Shown here in pieces: positions 14,091 through 22,868 of a DNA stretch of 31,004 bases. The DNA comes from Acidobacteria bacterium UBA2999. GTDB lineage: Bacteria; Acidobacteriota; Vicinamibacteria; Vicinamibacterales; UBA2999. Position 1 is the first letter of the stretch, and each line of letters begins with the position of its first letter. Where the stretch lies: positions 1 to 31,004 of the forward strand of contig DDZV01000010.1 in NCBI GenBank assembly GCA_002346475.1, written 5' to 3'. Both the position numbers and the translations under genes were made by a program. The notes under the pieces are model-generated. The model saw nothing but the letters and a program-made list of their open reading frames with translations, was not told the DNA's origin and did not search any database.

Positions 14091-16907
14091 ATGGCACCCA
14101 AAAAATCAGTTGGTCACGCATACAACATTGACTTCTTAAACGTCGTATTTGCAGCATCTAGTATCTTTTTGTTTATTTCTGTCATCTGGATGGTTTGGGA
14201 TGACTTTGATCGGGAATGGAAAAATACGCAGCGCCGGTTTACGCAACTTGAAATGGAAGTCACGAGACAAGAGATTGCCCAGGCTGAACAAGATGTTGAC
14301 ACATTTGAACTTCAACGGTTAGAGGAGCAGCGGGCCTCGGCGCAGGTGGCAGTACAGTCAAACCAAGAAATATTAGATGAGTTGTTGGGTCAAGTTGATG
14401 ATTTAGATGCTCGTCTTTATAAAGAGACGCAGAACTATCAGTTCTCCAAAGCAAATTATGACGTTGATCGTTACGATTTTGAGGTAGAGCGAAAATCTCG
14501 TGGAGCGGCAGCTGTAGAAGAGTGGCAGTTAGAGATTGAGGAACAAGCCAGAGAAGTTGAGGCGCTTAACCTAATTGTTGAGGGAACCACTGCTGAACTC
14601 GAACGTTTACAAGGTGAGATTAATAGCTACACTGCAGATCGGGATGAGGCCCAGGCACAGATTAATGAAATGCTTGGCGAGCAGAAAAGATTGCAGAACC
14701 GATTAAAGAACATTGCTCCCAGTCTAGGAAAAACCTTTCTACTAGATGCTCCGATGACGGATTTCTTGGCTCCAACCATTAAAGTCCAACAGATTGTTCT
14801 TCCAAACATACACGACGATGTAAATTTTATGAGCGTGCCAAAGATGGATCGTTGTACTACATGCCATCTTGGCATTGATCGTCGGGGCTATGAAGAGTAC
14901 CCACAGCCATTCCGTACCCACCCTAATCTTGATGCGTACCTTGGCAGCGATTCCCCACATCCAATTGGAGCAATTGGCTGTACGGTATGTCACGAAGGTA
15001 TGGGTCAGTCTGTCAGTTTTAGGGATGCAGTACATACCCCAAGAGATGACGAACAGGCTCATGAGTGGGAAGAGGAGTATGATTGGGAGCCACCTCATTA
15101 TTGGGATTACCCAATGCTACCTGTAGGGATGACTGAAGCCTCCTGCGCTAAATGTCATCGCGAAGAGGTTTTTGTTCCGCGGGCACCAGAGTTAACACTG
15201 GCCTATGGAACTTATGAACGGGCAGGTTGTTATGCTTGTCACAAGACGCAAGGGTTTGAGAATTTAAGAAAGCCTGGACCTAATTTAACAAAAATAAAAT
15301 CAAAGCTAACGCCCGAATGGGTTGCGGATTGGATTCGAGAACCGCGTGCAGTTAAGCCAGCAACATGGATGCCGCAAGTTTGGTATAACTCAAATTCAAA
15401 TTCACCTGAAGATGCTGCAAGAAATGAAGCAGAATTAGCTGCTGTTGTTGAATACCTGTTTGACCAATCAGAAGACTATGTTCCAGCAGTGTCATCCCCG
15501 CCACGTGGAAATGCAGAGCGCGGGAAAGCTGTTGTTGAGCAAGTTGGTTGTCTTGGGTGTCATGTAACGGAGGAAACTGACAGGGCTGCAGCGGGTCCTC
15601 GAAGAACTTTTGGGCAGCCATTGCAGGGGGTTGGCACTAAGACAACCTATACATGGTTGTATAACTGGGTTAGAGATCCCAAGCACTATAGTCCAGAAAC
15701 ATTTATGCCGGATTTGCGACTTACAGATCGTGAAGTTGCAGATGTTTCAACTTATTTGGCAAGTTTAACTAGCAAGTCAGGGACAGCAGCCCCTGTAGAT
15801 ATCGATCAACAAGTTGTTGATGATGTCCTTTTGGGTTATTTAAAGTCTTTAATGCCATCTCGAGATGCTGAGGAAAAACTTGGTTCGATGGATCCCCATG
15901 CAAAGCAATTAGAGCTAGGTGAGCAAGCGATCCTTCGATATGGTTGTTTTAGTTGTCATGAGATAAAAGGCTTTGAAGATGCTCAAGCTATCGGTGTCGA
16001 GCTTACTGAAGAAGCGAGCAAACTTGTCACGAGACTTGATTTTGCTTTTGTAGATATTCCACACACAAAACTCGCCTGGTTTACACAGAAGCTGCACGAT
16101 CCTAGAAGCTTTGATCAAGGCCGTGTGCTAGAAGCTGACGAGCGGCTCCGTATGCCAGATTTTAATTTGAGCGAGGAAGAGATTCAGCGACTTGTCACAG
16201 CAATAATGAGCTTCCAGAGGAATGTACAGCCACGTGCTGCATTGCCACCTGAAACAGCCCGCAATGAGTTTTTAAGTGTTGGTCGTAATTTGACGCAACG
16301 TCGGAATTGTGTTGGATGTCACTCTATCGAGGGTAACGGTGGAGACTATGTCAATCTAGTTGAAGAGGAGAGTCTTGCACCACCACCTTTAACGCCAGAA
16401 GGGGCTAAGGTGCAGGCTGACTGGCTGTACGCGTTCCTCAAAGGTCCAATTAGTATTCGTCCATGGTTAGATGTACGTATGCCTACCTTTGGTCTTGAAG
16501 ATGATCATCTGAATGGAGTGATTCAGTACTTTCAAGCTATTCCTGATCAGGTTCAACCTTTTAGGACAATTGAGAGCGTTCAAGCTTCTAATGAGACGGC
16601 CATTGGTAAGGAACTGTTTGAGTTGTTAAGGTGCCAGCAGTGTCACGTTCTGGGTGAAATTCCTGCAGACCAACCAACAGCTAATCTGGCACCTGATCTT
16701 CGAATGTCACCAGAGAGACTTAATCCCGAATGGATTGATGATTGGATGATCTCTCCGTTGAGAATTCAGCCTGGAACTAGAATGCCACAGTTTTGGCCGA
16801 ACCACCCAAAATCAGATTTTCCACACTTTGATGGTGATGGGGATCGACAGATTCGTGCAATTCGGAATTACTTGCTGACGTTTGAGGGCGGGCCGTCTCC
16901 ACACTAG
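14091..16907 (+). CDS. Octaheme membrane-anchored cytochrome c with coiled-coil stalk
   Basis: This is probably the c-type electron acceptor of the bc complex, standing in for cytochrome c1 or f. The 938-residue protein has one N-terminal membrane helix (about 14-37) and then VWDDFDREWKNTQRRF. A Glu/Gln/Ala-rich coiled coil follows to about 205, and then the periplasmic heme domains. CxxCH motifs start at residues 255, 297, 352, 380, 487, 619, 740 and 848. Candidate axial Met motifs follow several of them: WMPQ (427), FMPD (539), RMPD (688), RMPT (797) and RMPQ (898). The repeated helix pattern PEW-[VI]-x-DW-[IM] suggests several duplicated monoheme modules. There is no cleavable signal peptide; the helix serves as anchor. 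Function as the bc partner is inferred from the operon. Confidence 0.9.
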   Translation: MAPKKSVGHAYNIDFLNVVFAASSIFLFISVIWMVWDDFDREWKNTQRRFTQLEMEVTRQEIAQAEQDVDTFELQRLEEQRASAQVAVQSNQEILDELLGQVDDLDARLYKETQNYQFSKANYDVDRYDFEVERKSRGAAAVEEWQLEIEEQAREVEALNLIVEGTTAELERLQGEINSYTADRDEAQAQINEMLGEQKRLQNRLKNIAPSLGKTFLLDAPMTDFLAPTIKVQQIVLPNIHDDVNFMSVPKMDRCTTCHLGIDRRGYEEYPQPFRTHPNLDAYLGSDSPHPIGAIGCTVCHEGMGQSVSFRDAVHTPRDDEQAHEWEEEYDWEPPHYWDYPMLPVGMTEASCAKCHREEVFVPRAPELTLAYGTYERAGCYACHKTQGFENLRKPGPNLTKIKSKLTPEWVADWIREPRAVKPATWMPQVWYNSNSNSPEDAARNEAELAAVVEYLFDQSEDYVPAVSSPPRGNAERGKAVVEQVGCLGCHVTEETDRAAAGPRRTFGQPLQGVGTKTTYTWLYNWVRDPKHYSPETFMPDLRLTDREVADVSTYLASLTSKSGTAAPVDIDQQVVDDVLLGYLKSLMPSRDAEEKLGSMDPHAKQLELGEQAILRYGCFSCHEIKGFEDAQAIGVELTEEASKLVTRLDFAFVDIPHTKLAWFTQKLHDPRSFDQGRVLEADERLRMPDFNLSEEEIQRLVTAIMSFQRNVQPRAALPPETARNEFLSVGRNLTQRRNCVGCHSIEGNGGDYVNLVEEESLAPPPLTPEGAKVQADWLYAFLKGPISIRPWLDVRMPTFGLEDDHLNGVIQYFQAIPDQVQPFRTIESVQASNETAIGKELFELLRCQQCHVLGEIPADQPTANLAPDLRMSPERLNPEWIDDWMISPLRIQPGTRMPQFWPNHPKSDFPHFDGDGDRQIRAIRNYLLTFEGGPSPH

Positions 16908-16973
16908 TCCTTTTTTCTTAATTTGCTCAGATACCTAGATCTCTGGTCAGATGTGGCATGTCAGGCTATGTCT

Positions 16974-16995
16974 GCACGTAAGACGTGCCTATAAT
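16974..16995 (+). promoter_or_regulatory. Hairpin and consensus -10 box before hisS
   Basis: In the 158-bp gap after the octaheme cytochrome gene, GCACGT (16974-16979) and ACGTGC (16983-16988) form a 6-bp stem with a 3-nt loop. A perfect TATAAT follows at 16990-16995. No recognisable -35 box lies 16-18 nt upstream, where the hairpin sits. It could be the start of the hisS transcript, with a leader of about 65 nt, or a chance AT-rich match. Confidence 0.35.
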
Positions 16996-17065
16996 TGTGT
17001 AGTGCCTCGACAGTTCCTCTCGACTCTTCCTACGGTCTATTCGTTCGCGTTTATAGAGATGTTTG

Positions 17066-18406
17066 ATGTCAAGAACTGAACCAGCTAGAGGTATGCGGGA
17101 TTTTCTTCCTGTTGACGTTCGTCGACGTGCATACGTTCGTGGTGTTATAGCGCAAGTGTACGAGAAGTACGGTTTTGAGCCTTTAGAAACACCAGCGGTA
17201 GAGAACATTGAGACTTTACTTGGCAAGTACGGAGAAGAAGGCAATCAGCTTATTTTTAAAATCCTAAAGCGTGGAGAACACGAAGCTACCGGGCAAGCAG
17301 ATTTAGCTTTACGTTATGATCTTACAGTCCCATTTGCTCGTGTTATCGCAGAGCACGGAGCACGGTTGCCTAGGTTATTTAAACGTTACCAGATTCAACC
17401 TGTTTGGCGTGCAGACAGACCAGCCAGGGGTCGCTTTAGGGAATTTTATCAGTGTGACATTGATGCTATTGGGTCGACGTCTCCAGTTGTAGAGTCAGAA
17501 CTTTGCATGGCAGTTGGCGATGCAATTCTTCAGCTAGGTTTTAGTGATTTTAAAATTCGACTTAACCATAGAGAGGTTCTCAGGGCACTTCTAGTAAATG
17601 CTGGTATTGATTCAGATCAGCATGGAGAAGCACTAGTTGCACTCGACAAGCTTGAAAGACTTGGTCGAGATGGGGTTGCTGAAGAACTTGCTAAGCGCGG
17701 AGTTTCACCTAAGAGTCTCTCTCAGCTTATAGACTGGCTTGTCCCAGAGTCTAGGAATCATGACCTTGACTGGCTTCAGAGCCAGATGTCAGACATAGAC
17801 GAAGCTGGCCACGCGGCGTTTCAAAACTTGCGCAAGATTCTTGAACTAACGAATCATTCAATCGCTGGGTCTCACTTGCAGTTTGATCCTAGTTTGGCTC
17901 GTGGATTGTCATATTACACAGGTGCAATTATGGAAATTAACGTTCCAGACCTGACGGGAAGCATCGGTGGTGGTGGACGATATGACGATCTCTTAGGTGT
18001 GTTTTCCAATAAAAAAGTACCAGCTTGCGGGTTTTCTCTTGGCCTAGAGCGCCTGCTCGTTGTGATGTCTGAGAGGGAGATGTTTCCTTCTGGATTAATA
18101 AATAGCACTGCAGATGTGATGGTTTGTGTATTTGACGAAGGCAATATTAGTCATGCTTTTGTTCTGGCAAGCCTTCTTCGAAAAGCGGGACTCCGAGTCA
18201 TGGTATATCCAGAGATGGATAAAATTGGAAAGCAAATAAAATACGCAAGCACTGTTGGTATTCCATGTGTTGCTATGCTTGGCACTGATGAAATATCTAG
18301 GGGCAAGGTAACGGTAAAGGAGTTAGCAACTGGTCGGCAGACAGTATTCTTGCAGGAGAATGTGTCAGTGGGTGTAAAGGAAATTCTTGGAGAGTATCGT
18401 GGTTGA
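17066..18406 (+). CDS. hisS: Histidine-tRNA ligase
   Basis: This is a class II aminoacyl-tRNA synthetase that charges tRNA-His. It has 446 residues from ATG at 17066; a TTG one codon earlier is an alternative. The opening RTEPARGMRDFLP is the family N-terminus. Motif 2 is RFREFYQCDIDAIG, the histidine-binding LARGLSYYTG is present, and motif 3 is ACGFSLGLERL. The C-terminal anticodon-binding domain (about 350-446) is intact. aspS starts inside its last codons. Homology to the HisZ paralogue is less likely, because the full catalytic motifs and anticodon domain are present. Confidence 0.96.
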   Translation: MSRTEPARGMRDFLPVDVRRRAYVRGVIAQVYEKYGFEPLETPAVENIETLLGKYGEEGNQLIFKILKRGEHEATGQADLALRYDLTVPFARVIAEHGARLPRLFKRYQIQPVWRADRPARGRFREFYQCDIDAIGSTSPVVESELCMAVGDAILQLGFSDFKIRLNHREVLRALLVNAGIDSDQHGEALVALDKLERLGRDGVAEELAKRGVSPKSLSQLIDWLVPESRNHDLDWLQSQMSDIDEAGHAAFQNLRKILELTNHSIAGSHLQFDPSLARGLSYYTGAIMEINVPDLTGSIGGGGRYDDLLGVFSNKKVPACGFSLGLERLLVVMSEREMFPSGLINSTADVMVCVFDEGNISHAFVLASLLRKAGLRVMVYPEMDKIGKQIKYASTVGIPCVAMLGTDEISRGKVTVKELATGRQTVFLQENVSVGVKEILGEYRG

Positions 18407-20174
18407 GCAATTAGGTGATTTAACCAGAACGCATAACTGTGGAGATTTACGTACAAACGATGTCGGAGAAAGCGTTGTTTTGTTGGGGTGGGTACATCGG
18501 GTTCGCGATCTTGGAGGATTATTGTTTATTGATTTAAGAGATAGAGAGGGCTTGACTCAGGTTGTGTTCGATCAAGATGACCAGGCTTTAATGGCAAAGG
18601 CTAAACGGCTGCGTTCCGAATTTGTTGTTGGTGTTAAGGGGAGTGTTCAACGAAGATCGGCTGAAACAATTAATCCAAAAATTTCAACTGGAGAGGTCGA
18701 GGTTTTTGTACGTCATTTAATTATTCTCAACGAATCAAAAACTCCGCCGTTTTCAATTACTGATGATGCTCCTGTCTCAGAAGAAGTTCGACTAAAGTAC
18801 CGATATTTAGATCTTCGCCGTCCACGCTTACAAGCGAATATTGAATTGAGACATCGTGTAACGATGGCTATTCGTCGATATTTTGATGAGCGTGGTTTCT
18901 GGGAAATTGAAACTCCAATGCTAACAAAATCAACTCCTGAAGGCGCTCGTGATTATCTAGTTCCTAGTCGTGTGCACCAAGGTAAATTTTTTGCACTTCC
19001 ACAATCTCCACAATTGTTTAAACAGATTCTCATGATGTCTGGGATGGATCGCTATTTTCAAATTGTTAAATGTTTTAGGGATGAGGATTTGCGAGCCGAC
19101 CGTCAGCCTGAATTTACTCAGGTTGATGTAGAGATAACATTTGCTAGTCCTCAAATAATTTTTGAGTTCATAGAAGGTCTTATGTGTGAGGTATTAAGAG
19201 TGGCTGGTCGTAAGATAGAAGGTCCATTCCAAGTCATGCCTTACGATCAAGCAATTGCGGAGTACGGATCAGACAAGCCTGATCTTCGTTGCGGGATGCC
19301 TATTAAAGACTTTGGAAAACTTTTTACTTCTTCTAGCTTTCGTGTATTTAAGGAGATTGTTTCAAAAGGGGGCACTGTTCGTGGTTTTGTGGTTCCAAGC
19401 GCTGCTGACTACTCAAGGAGTGAAGTTGATGCATTACTTGACGAGGCCAAGCAGCTTGGTGCAAAAGGGTTGGTGTGGGCACGTCGATTGGATGATGGAA
19501 GTATTACGAGTTCAGTGATGAAGGCGATGGGAGAAGATGAAGTCCGTAGTGTCCTTGATGCTGCTGAAGCTAAACCAAGTGAAGTGCTACTCATTGCAGC
19601 TGGCCAAGCAGACGAAACTTCAAAACTCTTGGGGCAGCTACGTTTGAACATTGCCAAACGAAAAAGATTTTTGAATGATGACGATTCTTGTTTTTTGTGG
19701 GTTGTGGATTTCCCATTATTAGAATGGGACCAGGATGAAAAAAGATACGTTGCGATGCATCATCCATTTACATCTCCTTTAGATGAAGATGTTGCTCTAA
19801 TGGAACAGGAGCCAGGCCGTGCAAGAGCTAAGGCGTACGACTTGGTGTTTAATGGCAGTGAGATTGGTGGTGGGAGTATCCGTATTCATGACCAAGCACT
19901 GCAGAAACGTATGTTTTCACTTTTAAACATTAGCCCTGAAGAGGCCCAGCTACGTTTTGGGTTTTTTCTTGAAGCCCTTGAATTTGGAACCCCGCCACAT
20001 GGTGGCATTGCACTTGGTTTGGATCGGATTATGGCTCTTTTAGCTGGAGAGCATTCCATTAGAGAGACTATGGCATTTCCAAAAACTGCTACAGCTGTTG
20101 ATCTTATGTCTGATGCACCTTCACAGGTTGACGAAAAACAACTACGAGAGCTTCATCTGCGTCATCGTAGTTGA
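18399..20174 (+). CDS. aspS: Aspartate-tRNA ligase
   Basis: This is a class IIb synthetase charging tRNA-Asp. I chose GTG at 18399 because GGAG lies six nt upstream inside hisS; it overlaps hisS by eight nt and gives 591 residues. An in-frame TTG at 18387 would add four. The N-terminal OB fold contains RTHNCGDLR and GWVHRVRDLGGLLFIDLRDREG-like sequence. The catalytic core has FRDEDLRADRQPEFTQVD (motif 2) and GGIALGLDRIMALLAG (motif 3), with the bacterial insertion domain between. The residue after RD is Leu, where non-discriminating enzymes often have His, so it may charge only tRNA-Asp. That point is tentative. Confidence 0.95.
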   Translation: MVEQLGDLTRTHNCGDLRTNDVGESVVLLGWVHRVRDLGGLLFIDLRDREGLTQVVFDQDDQALMAKAKRLRSEFVVGVKGSVQRRSAETINPKISTGEVEVFVRHLIILNESKTPPFSITDDAPVSEEVRLKYRYLDLRRPRLQANIELRHRVTMAIRRYFDERGFWEIETPMLTKSTPEGARDYLVPSRVHQGKFFALPQSPQLFKQILMMSGMDRYFQIVKCFRDEDLRADRQPEFTQVDVEITFASPQIIFEFIEGLMCEVLRVAGRKIEGPFQVMPYDQAIAEYGSDKPDLRCGMPIKDFGKLFTSSSFRVFKEIVSKGGTVRGFVVPSAADYSRSEVDALLDEAKQLGAKGLVWARRLDDGSITSSVMKAMGEDEVRSVLDAAEAKPSEVLLIAAGQADETSKLLGQLRLNIAKRKRFLNDDDSCFLWVVDFPLLEWDQDEKRYVAMHHPFTSPLDEDVALMEQEPGRARAKAYDLVFNGSEIGGGSIRIHDQALQKRMFSLLNISPEEAQLRFGFFLEALEFGTPPHGGIALGLDRIMALLAGEHSIRETMAFPKTATAVDLMSDAPSQVDEKQLRELHLRHRS

Positions 20175-20180
20175 ATCTAC

Positions 20181-21161
20181 ATGAAGAATCTTTCTCTTCA
20201 AGAGATTAGTCTCAATACGTTATTTGGTCCTCACGATATTAACCTTAAGCATGTAGAGGCTCTGCTTAACGTTCGTCTCACTACACAGGGGAATGAGTTA
20301 ATTGTCAAAGGAACCGACGAGTCTGAGTTAAGGGTAGAGATTATTTTTAGCAAGTTAATCACGCTTTTAAAAGATGGATATGCTTTAACTAGTGAAGAAG
20401 TAAGGACAGCTGTAGAGTTGCTTTCTGAGGATGCGACTCTTAATCTTCGAGAGTATTTTTTAAAAGATAGGCAACAGCAAGATAAACGGAGACGGGTTAG
20501 TCCAAAAAGTGTTAACCAGCGAAGATATCTAGATGCGATAGAAAGGGCTGACATCGTTCTTGGAGTTGGGCCTGCTGGGACTGGTAAGACTTATCTTGCG
20601 ATGGCCCAGGCAGTTAATTATTTAAAGGCAAAGCGAGTCAACCGTATCATTCTTGCGCGCCCAGCAGTGGAAGCTGGAGAAAGGTTGGGGTTTCTTCCAG
20701 GAGATTTACAAGAAAAGGTCAATCCTTACCTTCGCCCCTTGTACGATGCTCTGTACGAAATGTTAGATACCGAGCATGTTTCTCGATTAATTGATCGCGG
20801 TACAGTTGAAGTTGCACCAATAGCATTTATGCGCGGTCGGACTTTAAGCGATGCTTTCGTTATTCTTGATGAGGCTCAGAACACAACGAACGAGCAGATG
20901 AAAATGTTTTTAACTAGGCTAGGCTTTGGTTCAAAGGCAGTCGTTACTGGTGATATTACTCAGATAGATCTTCCGAGTGGAGTAACTTCTGGTTTGGTTG
21001 AAGCATTGGCGATTGTTCAGAATATTGAAGGAATAGAGTCAGTATGTTTTGATGAACGAGATGTGGTTCGCCATAAGTTAGTTCAAAAGATAGTTAAGGC
21101 TTATGAGTCTTGGCCAAACAAGACAGTAGGAAGATCCCTGGATTTATCTTCTAGTGATTAG
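20181..21161 (+). CDS. PhoH-like ATPase
   Basis: This is a P-loop ATPase of the PhoH/YbeZ family, associated with RNA metabolism and usually encoded beside the endoribonuclease YbeY, as here. It has 326 residues. The N-terminal domain (about 20-95) has KH-like character. Walker A is GPAGTGKT at 130-137 and Walker B VILDEAQN at 227-234. RPAVEAGERLGFLPGDLQEK and GDITQIDLP are conserved family motifs. It starts six nt after aspS ends. The following ybeY gene begins eight nt before its stop, indicating translational coupling. Despite the name, phosphate regulation is not implied by the sequence. Confidence 0.94.
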   Translation: MKNLSLQEISLNTLFGPHDINLKHVEALLNVRLTTQGNELIVKGTDESELRVEIIFSKLITLLKDGYALTSEEVRTAVELLSEDATLNLREYFLKDRQQQDKRRRVSPKSVNQRRYLDAIERADIVLGVGPAGTGKTYLAMAQAVNYLKAKRVNRIILARPAVEAGERLGFLPGDLQEKVNPYLRPLYDALYEMLDTEHVSRLIDRGTVEVAPIAFMRGRTLSDAFVILDEAQNTTNEQMKMFLTRLGFGSKAVVTGDITQIDLPSGVTSGLVEALAIVQNIEGIESVCFDERDVVRHKLVQKIVKAYESWPNKTVGRSLDLSSSD

Positions 21162-21630
21162 TCAAGGTAGCGGCCGGAGAAAGCTTTTTTTAAACATAGA
21201 TGTTGTCCACGGTGGTGGTCTTAGAGCTATTGGACTTTCACAGTGGTTACAGAGGATCGCGCCTGCAAGTGTTGCAGGGACGCTCACAATTGCATTGTTT
21301 TCAGATCAAAAGGTTCGAGCTCTCAATCGTAAATATCGAAAAACAGATAAAGTAACGGACGTGCTCTCGTTTCCATCTGCTCGAACTGGAACAGAGAGCG
21401 ACTATCTTGGAGATGTTGCGATTGCTTCTGGGGTTGCAAGACGTCAGGCTAAGTTAGCAGGACATTCAGTGCAGAACGAACTTCGATTGCTTGCATTGCA
21501 CGGGTTCCTTCACTTGCTAGGATACGATCATAAGAGTGATGACGGAAAAATGGCTTTAATTGAAGGACAGTTGCGTCGGAAGGGTGGTTTGCAAGAAGGT
21601 CTTCTTGAGCGAGCAAAGGGGACGCAATGA
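21154..21630 (+). CDS. ybeY: Endoribonuclease YbeY (rRNA maturation factor)
   Basis: This is a zinc-dependent endoribonuclease needed for 16S rRNA 3' end processing and ribosome quality control. It has 158 residues. The metal site is H116-x3-H120-x5-H126 in LHGFLHLLGYDH. NRKYRKTDKVTDVLSFP (58-74) is the conserved substrate-side strand and DYLGDVAI (83-90) follows. The start is GTG at 21154, within the final codons of the PhoH-like gene. The stop overlaps the next ATG (ATGA), so three genes are translationally chained. Length and motif order are normal. Confidence 0.95.
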   Translation: MISQGSGRRKLFLNIDVVHGGGLRAIGLSQWLQRIAPASVAGTLTIALFSDQKVRALNRKYRKTDKVTDVLSFPSARTGTESDYLGDVAIASGVARRQAKLAGHSVQNELRLLALHGFLHLLGYDHKSDDGKMALIEGQLRRKGGLQEGLLERAKGTQ

Positions 21631-22868
21631 CGCCGCTTGTAGTATTCCTCCTCGGATGTTTGACAGTCTTTTTTTCTTGCGTAGAAACTTCATTTACTGA
21701 ATTGATGAGGCTGTCTTTGCGGCTGCGGGCTGAACGTGGTGGAAAGAATGATCGCTTAGGTCGCTATTTAGAGGACCCTCGAAAACTTTTTATTCCAGTG
21801 CGCTTGCTAATTACGACTTGCACTTTACTTGCCTGGCTTTTGCTAGCACGTGTTACAGATGTTGACAGTCTTGCTAGCGTTATTGTTCTTGTCCTATCGT
21901 TGACATCGTTTGTTTTAGTTTTCCAATACTTGGTTCCTTTTTTTATTATTCGTCGAGGTCCAGAGGATATCCTTGACGCGCTCTTGCCAGCATTTCACAT
22001 AGTTGCTGGCGGGATAACGATTTTAACTGAAAATTTAATTTGGATTTCAGGACTTCATAAAGAACGTGAAAAAAATATTCCTAGCGGAAAGGAAGCTGAG
22101 TTATCTGATCGTATTTTGAAGAAGAACGTGGAAGAGGAAAGTGCAATATCAGAACAAGAAGGACTTGAGATAGTTCAATCCATTGTCGAGTTTGGTGAGA
22201 CCGTTGTTCGTGAGGTTATGACTCCACGGCCTGACATTGTTGCTATTAGTGACAGTGCTTCATTGACAGAGCTACGCGATCTTTTTCGAGAGCAACAATA
22301 TTCACGAGTGCCTGTATATAGGGATAGTTTAGACAATATTATTGGGGTTGTATTTGTTAAGGATTTGGTAGCACTCCCACCAGGCACGGAGCCTCCATTG
22401 ACTGTATTAATGAGAAGTGCACACTTTGTTCCTGCCACTAAGCGAGCCTCTAAATTACTTGGAGAGCTTCAAGGGCGTCAGGTTCATATGGCAATTGTTG
22501 TTGATGAGTATGGTGGAACGGCCGGATTAGTTACTGTTGAAGATCTTTTAGAAGAAATTGTCGGCGAAATTAGGGATGAGCATGACGTAGAGGCTGACAC
22601 CGTTACTGACGAAGGTGAAGGCTCATTTGTTTGCAGTGGCAATGTTGGCATCAATGATCTTGCCGAACGTTTTGACATACATATTGAGCGTGAAGGATTT
22701 GAAACTGTTGGAGGATACCTTCTCTCTCATCTTGGACGAATGCCGTATGTAGGAGAGCAGTTTAAAGCAGATGGTTTGCTTGTAGAAGTGCTTGAGGTAG
22801 AGAGGAGACGTATCAACAAAATACGTTTAAAACGACTTGAATTGAGTAAAAACGAAGAGAGTAAGTAG
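21627..22868 (+). CDS. CorC/HlyC-family CBS-domain membrane protein
   Basis: This is a predicted magnesium/cobalt efflux-type transporter of the CNNM/CorC group, often mislabelled hemolysin. The 413-residue protein has a DUF21 membrane domain (about 1-145, three to four helices, with ETSFTELMRLSLR after the first). A linker with SEQEGLEIVQSIVEFGETVVREVM leads to a CBS pair (about 195-315, beginning MTPRPDIVAI). The CorC_HlyC transporter-associated domain (about 325-405) follows. The motif VDEYGGTAGLVTVEDLLEEI closes the CBS region. It overlaps ybeY by four nt and shares its stop base with the start of era. Position between ybeY and era is a common bacterial arrangement. Confidence 0.9.
   Translation: MTPLVVFLLGCLTVFFSCVETSFTELMRLSLRLRAERGGKNDRLGRYLEDPRKLFIPVRLLITTCTLLAWLLLARVTDVDSLASVIVLVLSLTSFVLVFQYLVPFFIIRRGPEDILDALLPAFHIVAGGITILTENLIWISGLHKEREKNIPSGKEAELSDRILKKNVEEESAISEQEGLEIVQSIVEFGETVVREVMTPRPDIVAISDSASLTELRDLFREQQYSRVPVYRDSLDNIIGVVFVKDLVALPPGTEPPLTVLMRSAHFVPATKRASKLLGELQGRQVHMAIVVDEYGGTAGLVTVEDLLEEIVGEIRDEHDVEADTVTDEGEGSFVCSGNVGINDLAERFDIHIEREGFETVGGYLLSHLGRMPYVGEQFKADGLLVEVLEVERRRINKIRLKRLELSKNEESK

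Noticed and set aside
16890..16918. T-run right after the octaheme cytochrome stop as a terminator
   Set aside because: Six T residues are present, but no stable stem can be drawn immediately before them.
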